NCBI RefSeq assembly: GCF_037038585.1
Contig: NC_092521.1
Span: 150,688,605 to 150,752,604, forward strand
Direction: 5' to 3'
Length of the DNA: 64,000 nucleotides
From: Patagioenas fasciata
Lineage: Eukaryota; Chordata; Aves; Columbiformes; Columbidae
The translations under genes and the position numbers were made by a program. How positions within the stretch are numbered: the stretch's first letter is position 1; every line of letters begins with the position of its first letter. Below the pieces are notes generated by a model. That model had not been told where the DNA came from. It saw nothing but the letters and a program-made list of their open reading frames with translations, and ran no database searches. Positions 33,115-61,615 of this stretch are shown here, in pieces.

Positions 33115-34489
33115 AACAGGCTAGTAATTAAAAAGCCAACTTTCACACTGCAAACCCGTTCTGAAGAGGCGGTTTGGGTGGAGCTGACAGCAGCCCGAGT
33201 TGGGGATGAGAGTCACTGGGCAGCAACCACTGCAATGGGGGGGAAGTTTAGAAGTAACTGAGGCTCTTCAGCAAACATAACCCAGCAGGGCACCATGTCC
33301 CTGTGGTACCATGTCCCCAGGGACCTCGCTCCTGTGAAAAATGTGAGTCTGCTCACCACTCCCTTTTGAGGTGGAAGGAGTTGGACAGTGAGCAGGACCT
33401 TCCTGCTGCCTGTTGCGGTCTGAGCCAGCCTCATACTTCAGCTCAGAGCTGGGACTATGCCCGTGTGCCAGCTGCCTGTGCCTGTGGTGGCTGCAGCACT
33501 AATGCAGTAACCCGGCACCCAGCCCCTGGCTGGGCACGCCAGGCAGAAGAGGATGCACAGCACAGGAGGAAAAAAAAAAAAAAAGCCAGGTCCAGCACAT
33601 TTCTACCTAGAAATGCGCAGGGCCACAATCCATCTGATCCCCACCAAGAGGCAGCTCTTCCTGCATGTGTAAAAACTCGCAGGTTGGATAATACGCAATT
33701 AAGGCAGGTTTTTACAGCCTGGTGACTGTGAGCCACAGGTACACGCACCCCTTCAGCAATGGCAGGTCTGCTTCAAGTCATTCCCCCTCCCAACCTCATA
33801 TCAGCCTACACTCTCCCTTCCACAGGTTACACAGTTAATTACTTGATCACTGTCTAAATGAGGATGGTATAGTGACCTGGCTTTGAAAACAAGAACAGAG
33901 CTTTTCATAGCAGATGGGGCCACACTTCACACACTCTCCCCCTGCCCAGACAAGGCAGGGAGAGGTTCTCCTGGGATTGCTGCAGACAGGGACAGACCCT
34001 GATGTGCAGCTCAGCAAAGGATTTTCCCTTCAGCTCTGCAGCAGAACAAAACAAGTCAGGAAACTGTCTAGACTGTGGCCAAATCTTAATTCCACATGAT
34101 CAGCACTGTGAGGGACACTAATGGGGACCGTAACAAGCCCTTTAGAGAGTCTTCAAAAGCTCGAAGTTGCTGTATCCCAGATCCCAGAAAAGGGATTTCA
34201 AATTAAACCACTGACCCCCAATGAAACAGGAACTGCTGTTTGGAACCATTCGAAAAATCCAAATGCTATTGCCACAAGTCATCCTTTCATTATTTCCCCA
34301 TCAGAACTCAGCTTACACCTGTTTCTAACAACTTGGACCTACACAGCTCCAAGCTGTCCTCAGACCAAAAGCGCTTTCCAAGCCAGTTTGAATCATTCTC
34401 ATGATGAGTATAAAAACAAAGGATGGGCACAAATTGAAATGCTGATAACTTGTACTTGAAGACACAAGCAGCACCGCGTTTAAGTGTGA

Positions 34490-34625
34490 TCAAACACCGG
34501 CACAAGTTGCCCAGCGAGGCTGAGGAGCCTCCAAGCTGGGAGATACTCAGAACCCAAGCAGCCCAGCCCTGAGCAGCCTGTGCTGGCAGCGCCTGCCCAA
34601 GCCAGGCAGGACAGTGACCCCAGGG
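34490..34625 (+). mobile_element. CR1 LINE 3' fragment
   Basis: CACAAGTTGCCCAGCGAGGC followed by TGAGGAGCCTCC and GGAGATACTCAGAACCC matches the CR1 3' part. It is truncated on both sides and lies between the two genes. Confidence 0.75.
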
Positions 34626-35752
34626 GTCTGTGTCCAGCTCAGCTGCTCTGCAGCCCTGTGGGGCTGCCCCGCTGCTGCAGCCGCGTTCCAGAGGAAATAC
34701 CGGCACTAACAGGGCAGGTTATTGCACACGTTTCCCCTGCTGCGTCCATCAGACTGTCACAGCCGCAGCAACACGGGGAGGAAAAAAAAACAATTAAAAA
34801 CCACCATAGGTAATTGTCAGAAGTAGCTGCTGTTAAGAAGAGGGCATAGCAATGGTTCCTAAAACATCTGTCATCTGCACACTGGCCAGAATTTAGGGTG
34901 CCCCCAAACCCTGGCAGTCTTCAAAGAGCAGAACAAGCATCAGTTCTCTCCCAGCCTCAGAAACGCCACCATGTGCTGTTTTCTTCAGGTGGAGCTCAGC
35001 CATTGCCCCCTCACCCCGGTGCAGCTGACAGATCACTCCCCCATCTCCCCTTCAAGCCAAGTGGAGCTCCTGCCTGCCGGGGTGTCTCCTCCAGCACCTC
35101 ATGTCCGTGCCAAGGGGAGGCCAGGATAACCCTGGACTTGTGTCCCAGCTCCTGCTGCAGCTCCTCTGCAGCTTCCACACAGCCAGGGCAGCAGCAGAAG
35201 ATGGAGGCTGCTAAGGCCTCAAATTTGTACCTGAAGCACTGTCAGCCAGTACAATTCTTATGTTTAACTTCCTGATTTGTCAAAAAACCTTCTACTCTAT
35301 TCCAGTCAATACAATGTAAGTTTTATGCTTTTAAGCATAAGAGTTTGCAGTCATACATCCAGACTCAGAAGACAAAATCATTATCTATAAACACAACAAA
35401 ATGAAAATTAACCTGATCCACCAAAGTGCCTGTCAAATCAGAATGAGATGCCGACCCCCAGGACCCCTTGCATACCTCCGTATGTGTGGTGCTTCACTGA
35501 GGAGACCCCTGCGACGTACCGTGGATGCTCAAAGACACCCTAACAAGCTTCTGAGGCCAATGATGGGATTAAATATGCCTCCAGTAAAAGATCATGGGTA
35601 TTTGCTGCTTAAAAGCATTACAGAGGCACCACAACACTGTATTTTGAAATCCGTTGTTCAAATACACTTTACTACCAGGACTGAAACAAAAATCATCACG
35701 AATCGCTGTTTCACAGAACGCACCCATTCTTCCTGGCACTGCACACAGAAAC

Positions 35753-35770
35753 GCTGCTGCTGCTGCTGCA
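35753..35770. repeat. (CTG)n short repeat
   Basis: About five to six GCT/CTG units in the intergenic region. Confidence 0.85.
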
Positions 35771-36654
35771 CCGGCTCCCTGGCTGCTTTGGGGGGAAAAG
35801 ACATTTTAATTCGCAAGGAGACCATAAGAACATGATTCATTTTTATGTGAACTGGTACTTTCATGGACCTCAGCTGTCATATCCAATGCTTTTATTCACA
35901 GCCAATTTTCATAACGATTTCTCACAAGGATCAAAACAACTGTATATCAAAGCACGGGACTGTTACAGTCACTTCGGAAAGAGAGGAAGAGTGCTTGCAC
36001 CCACACCAGCCTGCACACCCCGGTTACTGTCATCCCTCCTTCCGCTCAGAACAGGACACACACCTAAGAGCACACTGTTCCGTGCTTATGATATTCACTC
36101 CTTATTTACCACCGATACAGGTACCAACCCTCTGCCAAGCGAGTGACAACACAGGACATGGCAATACCCAGGGTGATGAACAGTTGCTTTGTTTTGGAGT
36201 AGGTGTGGAAGAAAACACAATAAGAAAATATAACTGGTAGAGTTCACACCCAGAGGGGGTTTTAGGGTACAAACTCATCTTCATAGCTAAAACTATAAAA
36301 AGTCCAAGGCTCACACTACAGTATTGTTTTGACTGGCAGATACTGGTATTCACTCTTTACGACTTGCGGACGATTGTGGATGTGTTTTCTACAGTGCGAC
36401 AAAACCAGCCTATTAAACAAACCAACTTGCTACATACCTTAGTATCAGATTATATATCAAGATTAAGATGTTTAACCAACCAAACCCCCTCTCATCTGTG
36501 AACTGCCACAGTCTTTTCCCAAACAAGACTCCAAAGAGAAGCGTCCATCACCCAGGAGCAAGCGCCCGTTCTGCGGCCCTGGGGGCAGCTGCCGACTGCA
36601 GCTCCTAAATGTGACGTTTTAGAACTGGTCCTTACAATGAATTCCTATCACGCA

Positions 36655-53323
<16,669 letters not shown>

Positions 53324-55799
53324 CTACAAAGGTGATATGTCATATATTAACATATTAAACGCATCAAGCAAGTGGTCCAACTAAATAGCTGTCTGAACTT
53401 CTCGTTATCGGGATATCAGATTAAGTCTCTTAGACATGAAGTCTTTCAAACAAACATCTGGGTCTAATTCACACTGTCAAGTGTACTTTTTTGTTCTGTG
53501 TTGAAGGAAGAAGAGCCTGTTTCATTTCCTAAGAATGTTAATCGTACATTAGAGATAAGAGCAAGGAACATCATACCTGATGACAGATATTGCTGTGAGT
53601 GAACGGAATGGGAATTATTTGCTAAACTCTTGTAATATTATTTTCAAGTAGACTTGTTTTTAAATGTGCATAAGTGAAAAACACACATTACATCAGTAAG
53701 TCTAAACTCAAGAGACAGCTTAAGAACAATTTCCTACAATACAATTTGGGCATTCAGAATACTGAAAACCATTTCACTTAAACAAACATTCAAATAATAA
53801 AGCCAAGTTACAAGCAAAGAAAAAAGCACTTTAAACAAATTTCCAGCATCCAAAGAATCAATACCGCCCCCCCCATCCTCCATACACTGTAATAAAGAAG
53901 CGAGTATTCATATTTTAAAAGATGGCACTACTACATACCAATTAGCTCTTCCACTAACTGTTCATATAAACGATTGCATGCCATACATGCCCAGCACCTC
54001 ACAGTCTCAATAGCCACAAGGGTCATCATGAAAGACTCCCGAAAGCTTTAAGTATCTCTAGTATTTAACATGTTCCTTACAAGATTGAAGAAGTTGAAAG
54101 ACGCATTTCCAATCATTGTGAAAAAAGAGCCGTACCATCTTCTAGAACACGCTACTAAGACTAGAAAAATAATTCTACTTCACGCTCTGGTAGACGAGAG
54201 GATTGGAAAAAAAAAATCAAGTCACAAGCAGGGGCTGAACTGTACTGCATAATGAATATGAATGTATTCTAGGTGCTAAGAATTGTAATATGCAGAGCTA
54301 CTGAAAAGCCTATTGAAATCAATGAACACTCACAGACAGAGGTTTATTCTTTTCTTTCTGCAAACACAACTGCATGTGCTGCATTGTGCTTTTCCAACAG
54401 TCACTAACAGTTCTGTTAAGGCAGCATTTGCACCATCAAAATTTGGCAATGTAAATTTAAAACAAGGCAATAAACAAAGTACAGGAGGGTTTAGCAATAA
54501 CAGCCCCCTAAATTGTTTGGATTGGAAAACACCATTTTTGAAGTTGTATGTTAAAAAAAGCATACCCCCCCCAAAAATAGCTGCAAACTAGAAACATTAA
54601 TAAAAAGGGAAATCAAAAGAATTCACAGACAACCTGTGATACTACAATTTTAAAAAATTCTAAGTTTTACTTGCATCCACAGTGATAAATTAAAAGCATT
54701 TACAGACCTCTACAGCAAGTAGGAGATAAGAAGAAACTCAGTTACATTTCCATTTCAAAGCTACAACAACTCTCTGTCCTGTTGCCTGTTTTCATTTGCT
54801 CAGCTTCCCTGCAGCAAGCCCTGAGAGAAGCACACTAATCTTGCCCAGGGAATATAACCACTCACTGAACAAGTAATTAGTTTACAGCGTGCAAACTGGA
54901 AGTGCTCAGCTTTAAGTTACTTATGTTACAGACTTATCTTAAAGTGTCAGTCACTACTCCCCAAAGTTAGGAAAACGCTAGTGCTTTAAACAAATCTGCC
55001 TGCACAACTTGCGAATACAGAAGTGTTAGGCACCACTACACAATTTCCCACAACTAAATCCAAGAATTCAGCTAAGGAAAAAGAGTTTAAGTCCTTGAAA
55101 GCAACAATAATTATTCAAATTATTATTATTTCATAGTGGATCTAACGCCCTGATGAATCGAAATTAAAGTGGTTTTAGAAATAGGCAAGCTTTAAAGAAA
55201 CTGCAAATGACACTGAGAGGGAAATAACTTTTTCAATCCCTGAGGAGGCTGAAGGTCAGCTAATGGCAAGCTTTTACATACTCTAAATTGATTACAGGGC
55301 AAACCATGACATACGTGAGTTACTGCCTACTAATTTAATGCACTGGCCATCTCCACTGCTGCTGTCCAACAGAAAAACAAAACCCAAACAACTGTACATA
55401 CCCCTTGTATTTTGACTTTTCTCTTTAGTGCTTGCAGTATTTGTCTCCCTTTTCAGTTTCCTTGATTAATCAACGTATTTGCAACCCAAAACTCCTCACG
55501 CAACATGCGAAAGAATGGGCTCAGCTCACCAGTGCAAGAGAACAACTGTGTCCAAAATGCAGTGAAGTACATGTACAGAACAAACAAGCCAGAGGAGAAG
55601 CCACAAAAAATAACTCTCTTTTTGCCATCTCATGGATTACTGGTGTCCGTTCAAATATTCGTAACAAAAAGCTCAAAGACTCCAGGACTACTCAAAGTTT
55701 TACTTACCATTTAAGAAAAGGATACAAATACAGTTTGTTCTGCACTATTATCTATGAAGCGACCCAAGAGACTGGCCATCGGAAAAGGAGTCAGCTCGG

Positions 55800-55995
55800 T
55801 GACACCTCTGGCAAAGATGCTGCTTGTCACCTCTGGATTGTCTTTCTTGTGCTTTTTCAAGATGGGTGCACAATTTGCTCTTTTGAGTTAATGGGGACCT
55901 CCCCGAGTCCTCACAAACCTTCAGAGATGCTAGGTAGTAAGCATCTCTGCAATAACATCAACCAACTCTCTCAGCACCTTCAGATGCACTTTATT
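55800..55995 (-). mobile_element. CR1 LINE ORF2 fragment, reverse orientation
   Basis: On the - strand AAGGTGCTGAGAGAGTTGG, then GACTCGGGGAGGTCCCCAT, CACCCATCTTGAAAAAGC and GTGTCACCGAGCTGAC follow CR1 ORF2 order upstream of the reverse transcriptase finger. The long + strand open frame 55432-56001 is partly the antisense of this fragment. Confidence 0.7.
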
Positions 55996-56707
55996 GGTTG
56001 AGATGGACCTGTATGGGTTGAGCTGCACTGGAGCTGCCTTAAGAGTTCCCTGTTCACCCAAGTTGATTACGACTGTGGGTTTTGTTTGTTTCTTGGGGAG
56101 AGGTGGTCATGGTGGTGTTTGTTTTCCAAATAAATGGTTTTGTTAACTGAATCATAACATACAAATATGGAGAGCAAATTCACATATTAACTTTAGTCCA
56201 GAGAGATGAAGTATCAGGGATGCCTGGGCTATCATTAATAGTGAAAGGTGATTTCTCCCACCATCTCCTGGGGAATCAGATTGCCTAATCTTTCTTCACT
56301 GGTAATAGAAATGACTGGAAAAAACAAACTAGCTTCACAAGGCTACTACAAGGTACTTTTCCACATTTGTTCCCCTCATGGACATGGTAGTCTTGCAAGC
56401 ACTTCGAAAGACTGTAGAAGGAATTATTTAGCAACTGTACTACACACTGCATTGCCATTTAAAACGCTAATTAGGCATTTCAATTTAAACAGGCAATGTG
56501 AATATATGGCTAAAATCTTAATTCAACAAGTATGTACTTCATCAAAGACTCTGATTTAAAGACTCAAATGGTCTATTTCTTCAGTAATTCTCTCGAAAAA
56601 CAGGTTATGACTTTTGGGGTGTAATTTATTTTAAGAACGAATCTTAGATGGCAAGTTCATTTGTTTATGGCAGAAAAGACAACACGACTATCAAATCAGA
56701 AGAACTT

Positions 56708-56753
56708 AAAAAAAAATCTATATCTGTATCTATATCTACATCTATATATCTGT
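56708..56753. repeat. TATCTA-type microsatellite
   Basis: Degenerate TATCTA, TATCTG and CATCTA units in the large ARHGAP21 intron. Confidence 0.85.
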
Positions 56754-57909
56754 TCTTTACTGAAGGACAGATAGGACATGCCCATGCTATGACCAGACCC
56801 TGCAGCAAGACTGGTTTTAGAGGGACTCCCGTAATTCCAGCCCATGGTCAACACCCATTTTTCATGATGCAACCTTGCCCTATCAAGCACTCCATAGTCC
56901 ACAGCACCACAACAGGCTCTGCACTATCATAATGTATAACACTACCTTGCTCCAAAGTATTTGCTGTAAATGCAGTAGATGAAAGCTTTAAAATCTTGTC
57001 CTATGTCTAATCCCTCCTCTGTGCCTCAGTTTAGTTTTGTTCCAGCTTGCTACAGGTAGCACTTCTCTTCTGGTAGAGCCACACGGACCAGATCTCCATC
57101 CTTTCCCTTCGGTGGCAGCAGGACGTGGGGGGGGGCCCAGCAAGAGATGGGGGCCCAGCAGAGGCTGCTGAAGCACAGGCACAAGCGGAGCATGGGTGAG
57201 TAGAGGAGGGGGATGGAGGCTGAAAGGAAGAGGCACCAGTGAAAGGAACACAGGCAGAAAGGGGAGAGGACAGATGGGACAGCAGAGATAGGAAGAAGAT
57301 CTGCATCCACACACAGGCAGGGATGTTAAAACGAGTCTACCTCAGAGGCTCCTCATCTCCAAGAAACGCCAAAAGCAGCTGAATTTAAGGTAAATGCAGA
57401 CATACTAATATAGACCATTTTTCTTAAAAGTCTGTCAGGAAGACAATCAAATAAGGCAGCCATGTATGCAATTTCACCTGCATAGTGAGAAGGCCAGAAA
57501 TAACCAATAAAACAAAAATGAATTGTTCAATCAAAAATAAACTATACAGAACCAAGGAAGCTATCACACAGGATAGCGCAAAGACGAAGAAGTACCCCAA
57601 CAACAGTGACTTTTTGTTACAACAGATCTTGCAGTACAGGCTGCTGCATCTTATACTTCAACCTGCAAGGGTAAAGCTCCAAAAAAGACTTCCAAGCCTA
57701 AAAGTCATGATTTAGAAAGAAGATACATGATGACTTGGCTACCGCATTTTTCAAAACAGAACCTTTAAATAGGTTCAGGTTTTGTCCATTTTTAAGTACT
57801 TCCACCACTGATCTTTTTTACAAAGAACCTCTTCATATGTCTACTTTACGTAGTTATCCTCATGTAGGCAAAAGAAGACAACAGGAACAGGTCTGTATGC
57901 TGAGCACAC

Positions 57910-57990
57910 CCATTTCTGTAAGCCACAGAAACACAGGACTGCAACAAGCCTCCTGAATCATCAAATCCAGCCCTCTGCTAATGAGCTCAT
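57910..57990 (-). mobile_element. Short CR1-like fragment
   Basis: On the + strand GAAACACAGGACTGCAAC, then CCTCCTGAATCATCAAATCC and CAGCCCTCTGCT resemble the complement of the CR1 3' end. The match is short and diverged. Confidence 0.4.
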
Positions 57991-60199
57991 GTAAATAATG
58001 TTTATTATTATATTGACTGAGTTTCACACAAACAGATAAAGGCTTCTCGAAGTCATTCTTCTTGTGAGACTACTCAGAAAACGTTATCTATGATAGCCTG
58101 TTGCTTATCTTGGTGTTAAACAAAAAAATGTACGCCTTTCTCTGCAAAATAATACAAAGCAATTCTAAACGTTCCTGTTCACGGTATTACCCTGCCACAT
58201 AAAAAAGTGCAATACTCAATACACTTTTATCTGTAAAAGGACCCTGATAGTATTCCTTTCTTACCTGTAATTATTATAAATTATAAAGATACGCTAAGGA
58301 TGATCTACACTTTGAAAACATTAACCATCTCCACACAAATCTGATGCTTCAGATCAATTAGAACTCTTCTAGATGTTATGAATTATTGACTTCAAATTTC
58401 AAGTTTTAATTTAAAAAATCAGTTACAGAAGCATTAGAATGGTATTTAAAATGCTAATCTGTAATATTGTGTTTTGGCTGCTATACTTGGGAATACCACA
58501 ATGATTTAAAAATTGTTCTTTGGATGAAAAACACTAAAATTTTCAGCCTGGAGCAATAGTGATTTGGCAGGCTACACTGTGAAAACCCTGAAAAAAACCC
58601 CAGAAGACTGATGCTTATCTTAGAAACACTGATGACATGTTAAAAGCTCTGTCAGTGCTATCACTAAAATAATGGAAGCAATAGTCTCTCAAAAATGAAC
58701 ATCTGTCAGCTCTAATTTCTGTTGCAGTTACATTTATGTTTTCATAGTTTGCAATAGCTAGGCAGCAACTTTCAGGAAGAAAAATACCACAATGGATGAA
58801 GATTTTCATATTCATCTTGACTGTTAACAGTTTTTGCTAAAATTAAAGTTTCCTTAAAACATGCCATGTATTTCAGCCACCACCTGCCCTTAAGGCATCC
58901 GCATATTTTGGGTTGACAAGCCACGATCTCTGCTAGAAGTCTGAGGTTTCGAATTTCTCTCTGATGGTTATCTCTCACATGGAGAAAAGAGAATAAGTAC
59001 AGTCTTTCAATCATTTCTTTATTGCATGTAATATTACTATTAGTCATTTCCTTTAACCCTTCTCTACTCCTATCATCATTACCCTTTCCATAGTGTGTTG
59101 TGCAAGTGTATTGGTTTGTATTTTCCAGTTTCAAGACTATAACTGCATTCAGTATGTGTGTATTTGCATTGTCACCTTCTGTACCAGAGACCAAGCAGCC
59201 CGCAGAGTGCAGCATAAAGATGTAGGTGGAAGACAGGAAAGGTATGGCACATATCTCACTAAAAAGAGTCAATAAACTCATTACACTTTCAAAAAACATA
59301 CTTGGAGCTATGTACACAGCTTACCATTAAATGTAGGTATAGAGAAAGGTAAACCCTACATCTCTACTGTCAGCATTACAGAAGAATGTCATCATAAAGA
59401 TGTCTGAAAATTTTAACTAATGCTGGGTGCGTTAGAATGTTTAGTCTCCTAACTGCTTAGCTAATTTACTCTAAAAAACCCCGCACTTGGTAACAACAAC
59501 AAAAATTAAAAATAGGTTTGAACAGAATTCAGTAGAAGCCATCTAAATTTACCTTATCTGTTAATCAAGAAGTACTCACATATTCTTATTACGTCAGAAT
59601 TCTGTAGAAAAACAGGTATTGGAAGACAACAAAAAATACTTTTGTTTTGAAAACCAGCATGAAGATCAGCTCTTAAGGCAAGGTGTCAAGCAGAGCCTGC
59701 CCGATTATTAGTACAGAAATCACTATGGTGGTTTGTTTGCATAAGGGTAGAAGGAACTGAGAGATAAAACTCTAAGTGGCACGGAAAGGGTGAATCAAAA
59801 TTAGCAGTCTGCTGGTCACTCTTGTATTTGTACCAGAAATTCAGCCACCAGGAGACAGGTTTTAAAAAACCACACACATAAAAAAAGGGAATAAATACCA
59901 TGTAGTTAAAGCTGTGAAACTCCTGGCAAATCTTTATTTAAATCAATACAGGGTATTGGATAGCAAAATTTTACTGCAGTGCCAAAGAGAATGGAGAAAT
60001 TTATAGAGCACTTAAAAGTCACATTTGGCTCAGGAATGTTGTAAAGTGTTTGGAGAATAGAAAGTACCACCATTAAATATCATATACCATTGTTCTATTC
60101 TTACACCTTTCTTTAGGTATCAATTTCAGCCAGAGAAAGGATGCTTATGTAATTTTTACACCACTTTGATAACACCAAAGTCTGTTCAAATATTTTTGC

Positions 60200-60230
60200 T
60201 AATTTTCTCTCAGTTATTCACAAATTAAGA
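60200..60230. repeat. 31-bp direct repeat, copy 1
   Basis: Contains CAGTTATTCACAAATTAAGA; 29 of 31 bases match copy 2 at 61585-61615. Confidence 0.85.
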
Positions 60231-61584
60231 GGGGAATGAAGTGACCAAAAATTTTTCTAGGATAAGGATGTACTAGACATTTTCAAAAATGGGATCACAC
60301 CTCTGAGGAAAAGTCTTCATACTTATCTGATGCTACCGCATGCCTAAAAGAAAAGCATTGTAATAGGATGACTATAAATGTGTTCGATTTGGAAAAAAAA
60401 AAAAAACTACAAAACAAAACATAAACAAAAAGCTTCAAGACTATGTTTATTCAACCTGAATATTTTTTAAAAATATCCATTTAAAATTAATTTTCATGTG
60501 ACAACGCTCTGTGAAGTCAAAAAGAACATTCACCTGGTAGTCACTGCCCAAGCACTGGACTGCACTGGCAGCCAAACACACTGCAACCAGCTTTAGTACT
60601 GAAGCAGTTTCTCCATTCCACTCACATGGGGAGTTCATTCAACTCAGTCAGGGAGTTAGATTATCTTTCATTTAAAACTACTTTTTACTCTAAAATAAAT
60701 GGTGTAAGAAAGAAAAAAATAGTTACGAAAATGCTAAGTAGCATTCTAATTTTCATCCCAGTGCAGGTTAACACATTCAAAATTACACAGTAGGTCAGAA
60801 ATTATATTATTTGTTGTTCTCTAACAGAAAAATGGTGTAAAAATTACAAGTTTGAAGAAAAACACATTAAACACCATAAGTACTAATATAGTCACTGACA
60901 GAGATAATTGTATTTTTACTAGTCTAGAGAACAGGTGAGACCATTTCAGGGTAAAAGAATAACCTTTCATTAGACTAACTGCTATAGTTTGAAACAATGG
61001 AGAGCATTTCAAGAACAGAGCCTTTCTTTGGACCTGAAATAGAAGCAGCAGCTTTTCAAGTAACCATGATACCCTACATTTAGCAGTGCATGCAAAGTAC
61101 TGAAGCCTGCAGCACCAGGGTATGTTTTTTTCTGTAAAACTGGCAGCTCTCATCCTCCAAGAACATCTCCTTATCTGAAGAAGAGTTTGAGCACACAATA
61201 CCTTGCCTATTTTTTTCAAATAAATATATTTCTCCTACAAAAGATAGTACATCTACCTGTGCTAGCTTTGGTCTGAACAGATAACTCATTTCTATTCATA
61301 AATGCAACCCAATATGTAATCTCCCTGCTTAGAACTGCAGTTTGTGAAAGGACTAGTGTCAAAAGGCAGCTCTTCAACCCACCACAACCCCTGCAAGGAT
61401 CTGCCCTGAGCAAGCTCAGTGGAACCTCTGCTTGGATCCCTGTTTCTGGTGCAAGGCAATGTGCCACTTACAAAGAGATACCCTGCAATTATCCTGATGT
61501 AGTGCTGTTCTCAAGAGCAGGTTAGCCACAAAATACTGCCGTGGAAGGCAAATGTTTCTGGCTGAATTTCTACCAAAATATGCG

Positions 61585-61615
61585 TAATTTTTTCTCGGTT
61601 ATTCACAAATTAAGA
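61585..61615. repeat. 31-bp direct repeat, copy 2
   Basis: Contains CGGTTATTCACAAATTAAGA; same orientation as copy 1, 1.38 kb away. Confidence 0.85.

Larger units (their letters stand above)
31451..36650. other. Intergenic region between convergent KIAA1217 and ARHGAP21
   Basis: About 5.2 kb separate the inferred 3' ends. Parts (31.8-33.0 kb and 34.5-35.2 kb) are GC-richer, so short open frames appear on both strands. None has splice sites, codon pattern or similarity that I can support. It holds one CR1 fragment (34490-34625), a short self-complementary repeat (33067-33114), an A run near 33567 and a small CTG repeat near 35753. Confidence 0.7.

Noticed and set aside
32050..35275. Many short open frames on both strands between the genes
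   Set aside because: They overlap each other on opposite strands in a GC-richer stretch and show neither splice sites nor family motifs.
35401..35835. 144-codon open frame on the + strand with a Cys run
   Set aside because: The Cys run comes from a short CTG repeat; the remaining sequence shows no similarity and no splice signals.
55432..56001. 189-codon open frame on the + strand
   Set aside because: Its 3' third is the antisense of a CR1 ORF2 fragment (55800-55995); the rest has no similarity, splice signals or coding character.
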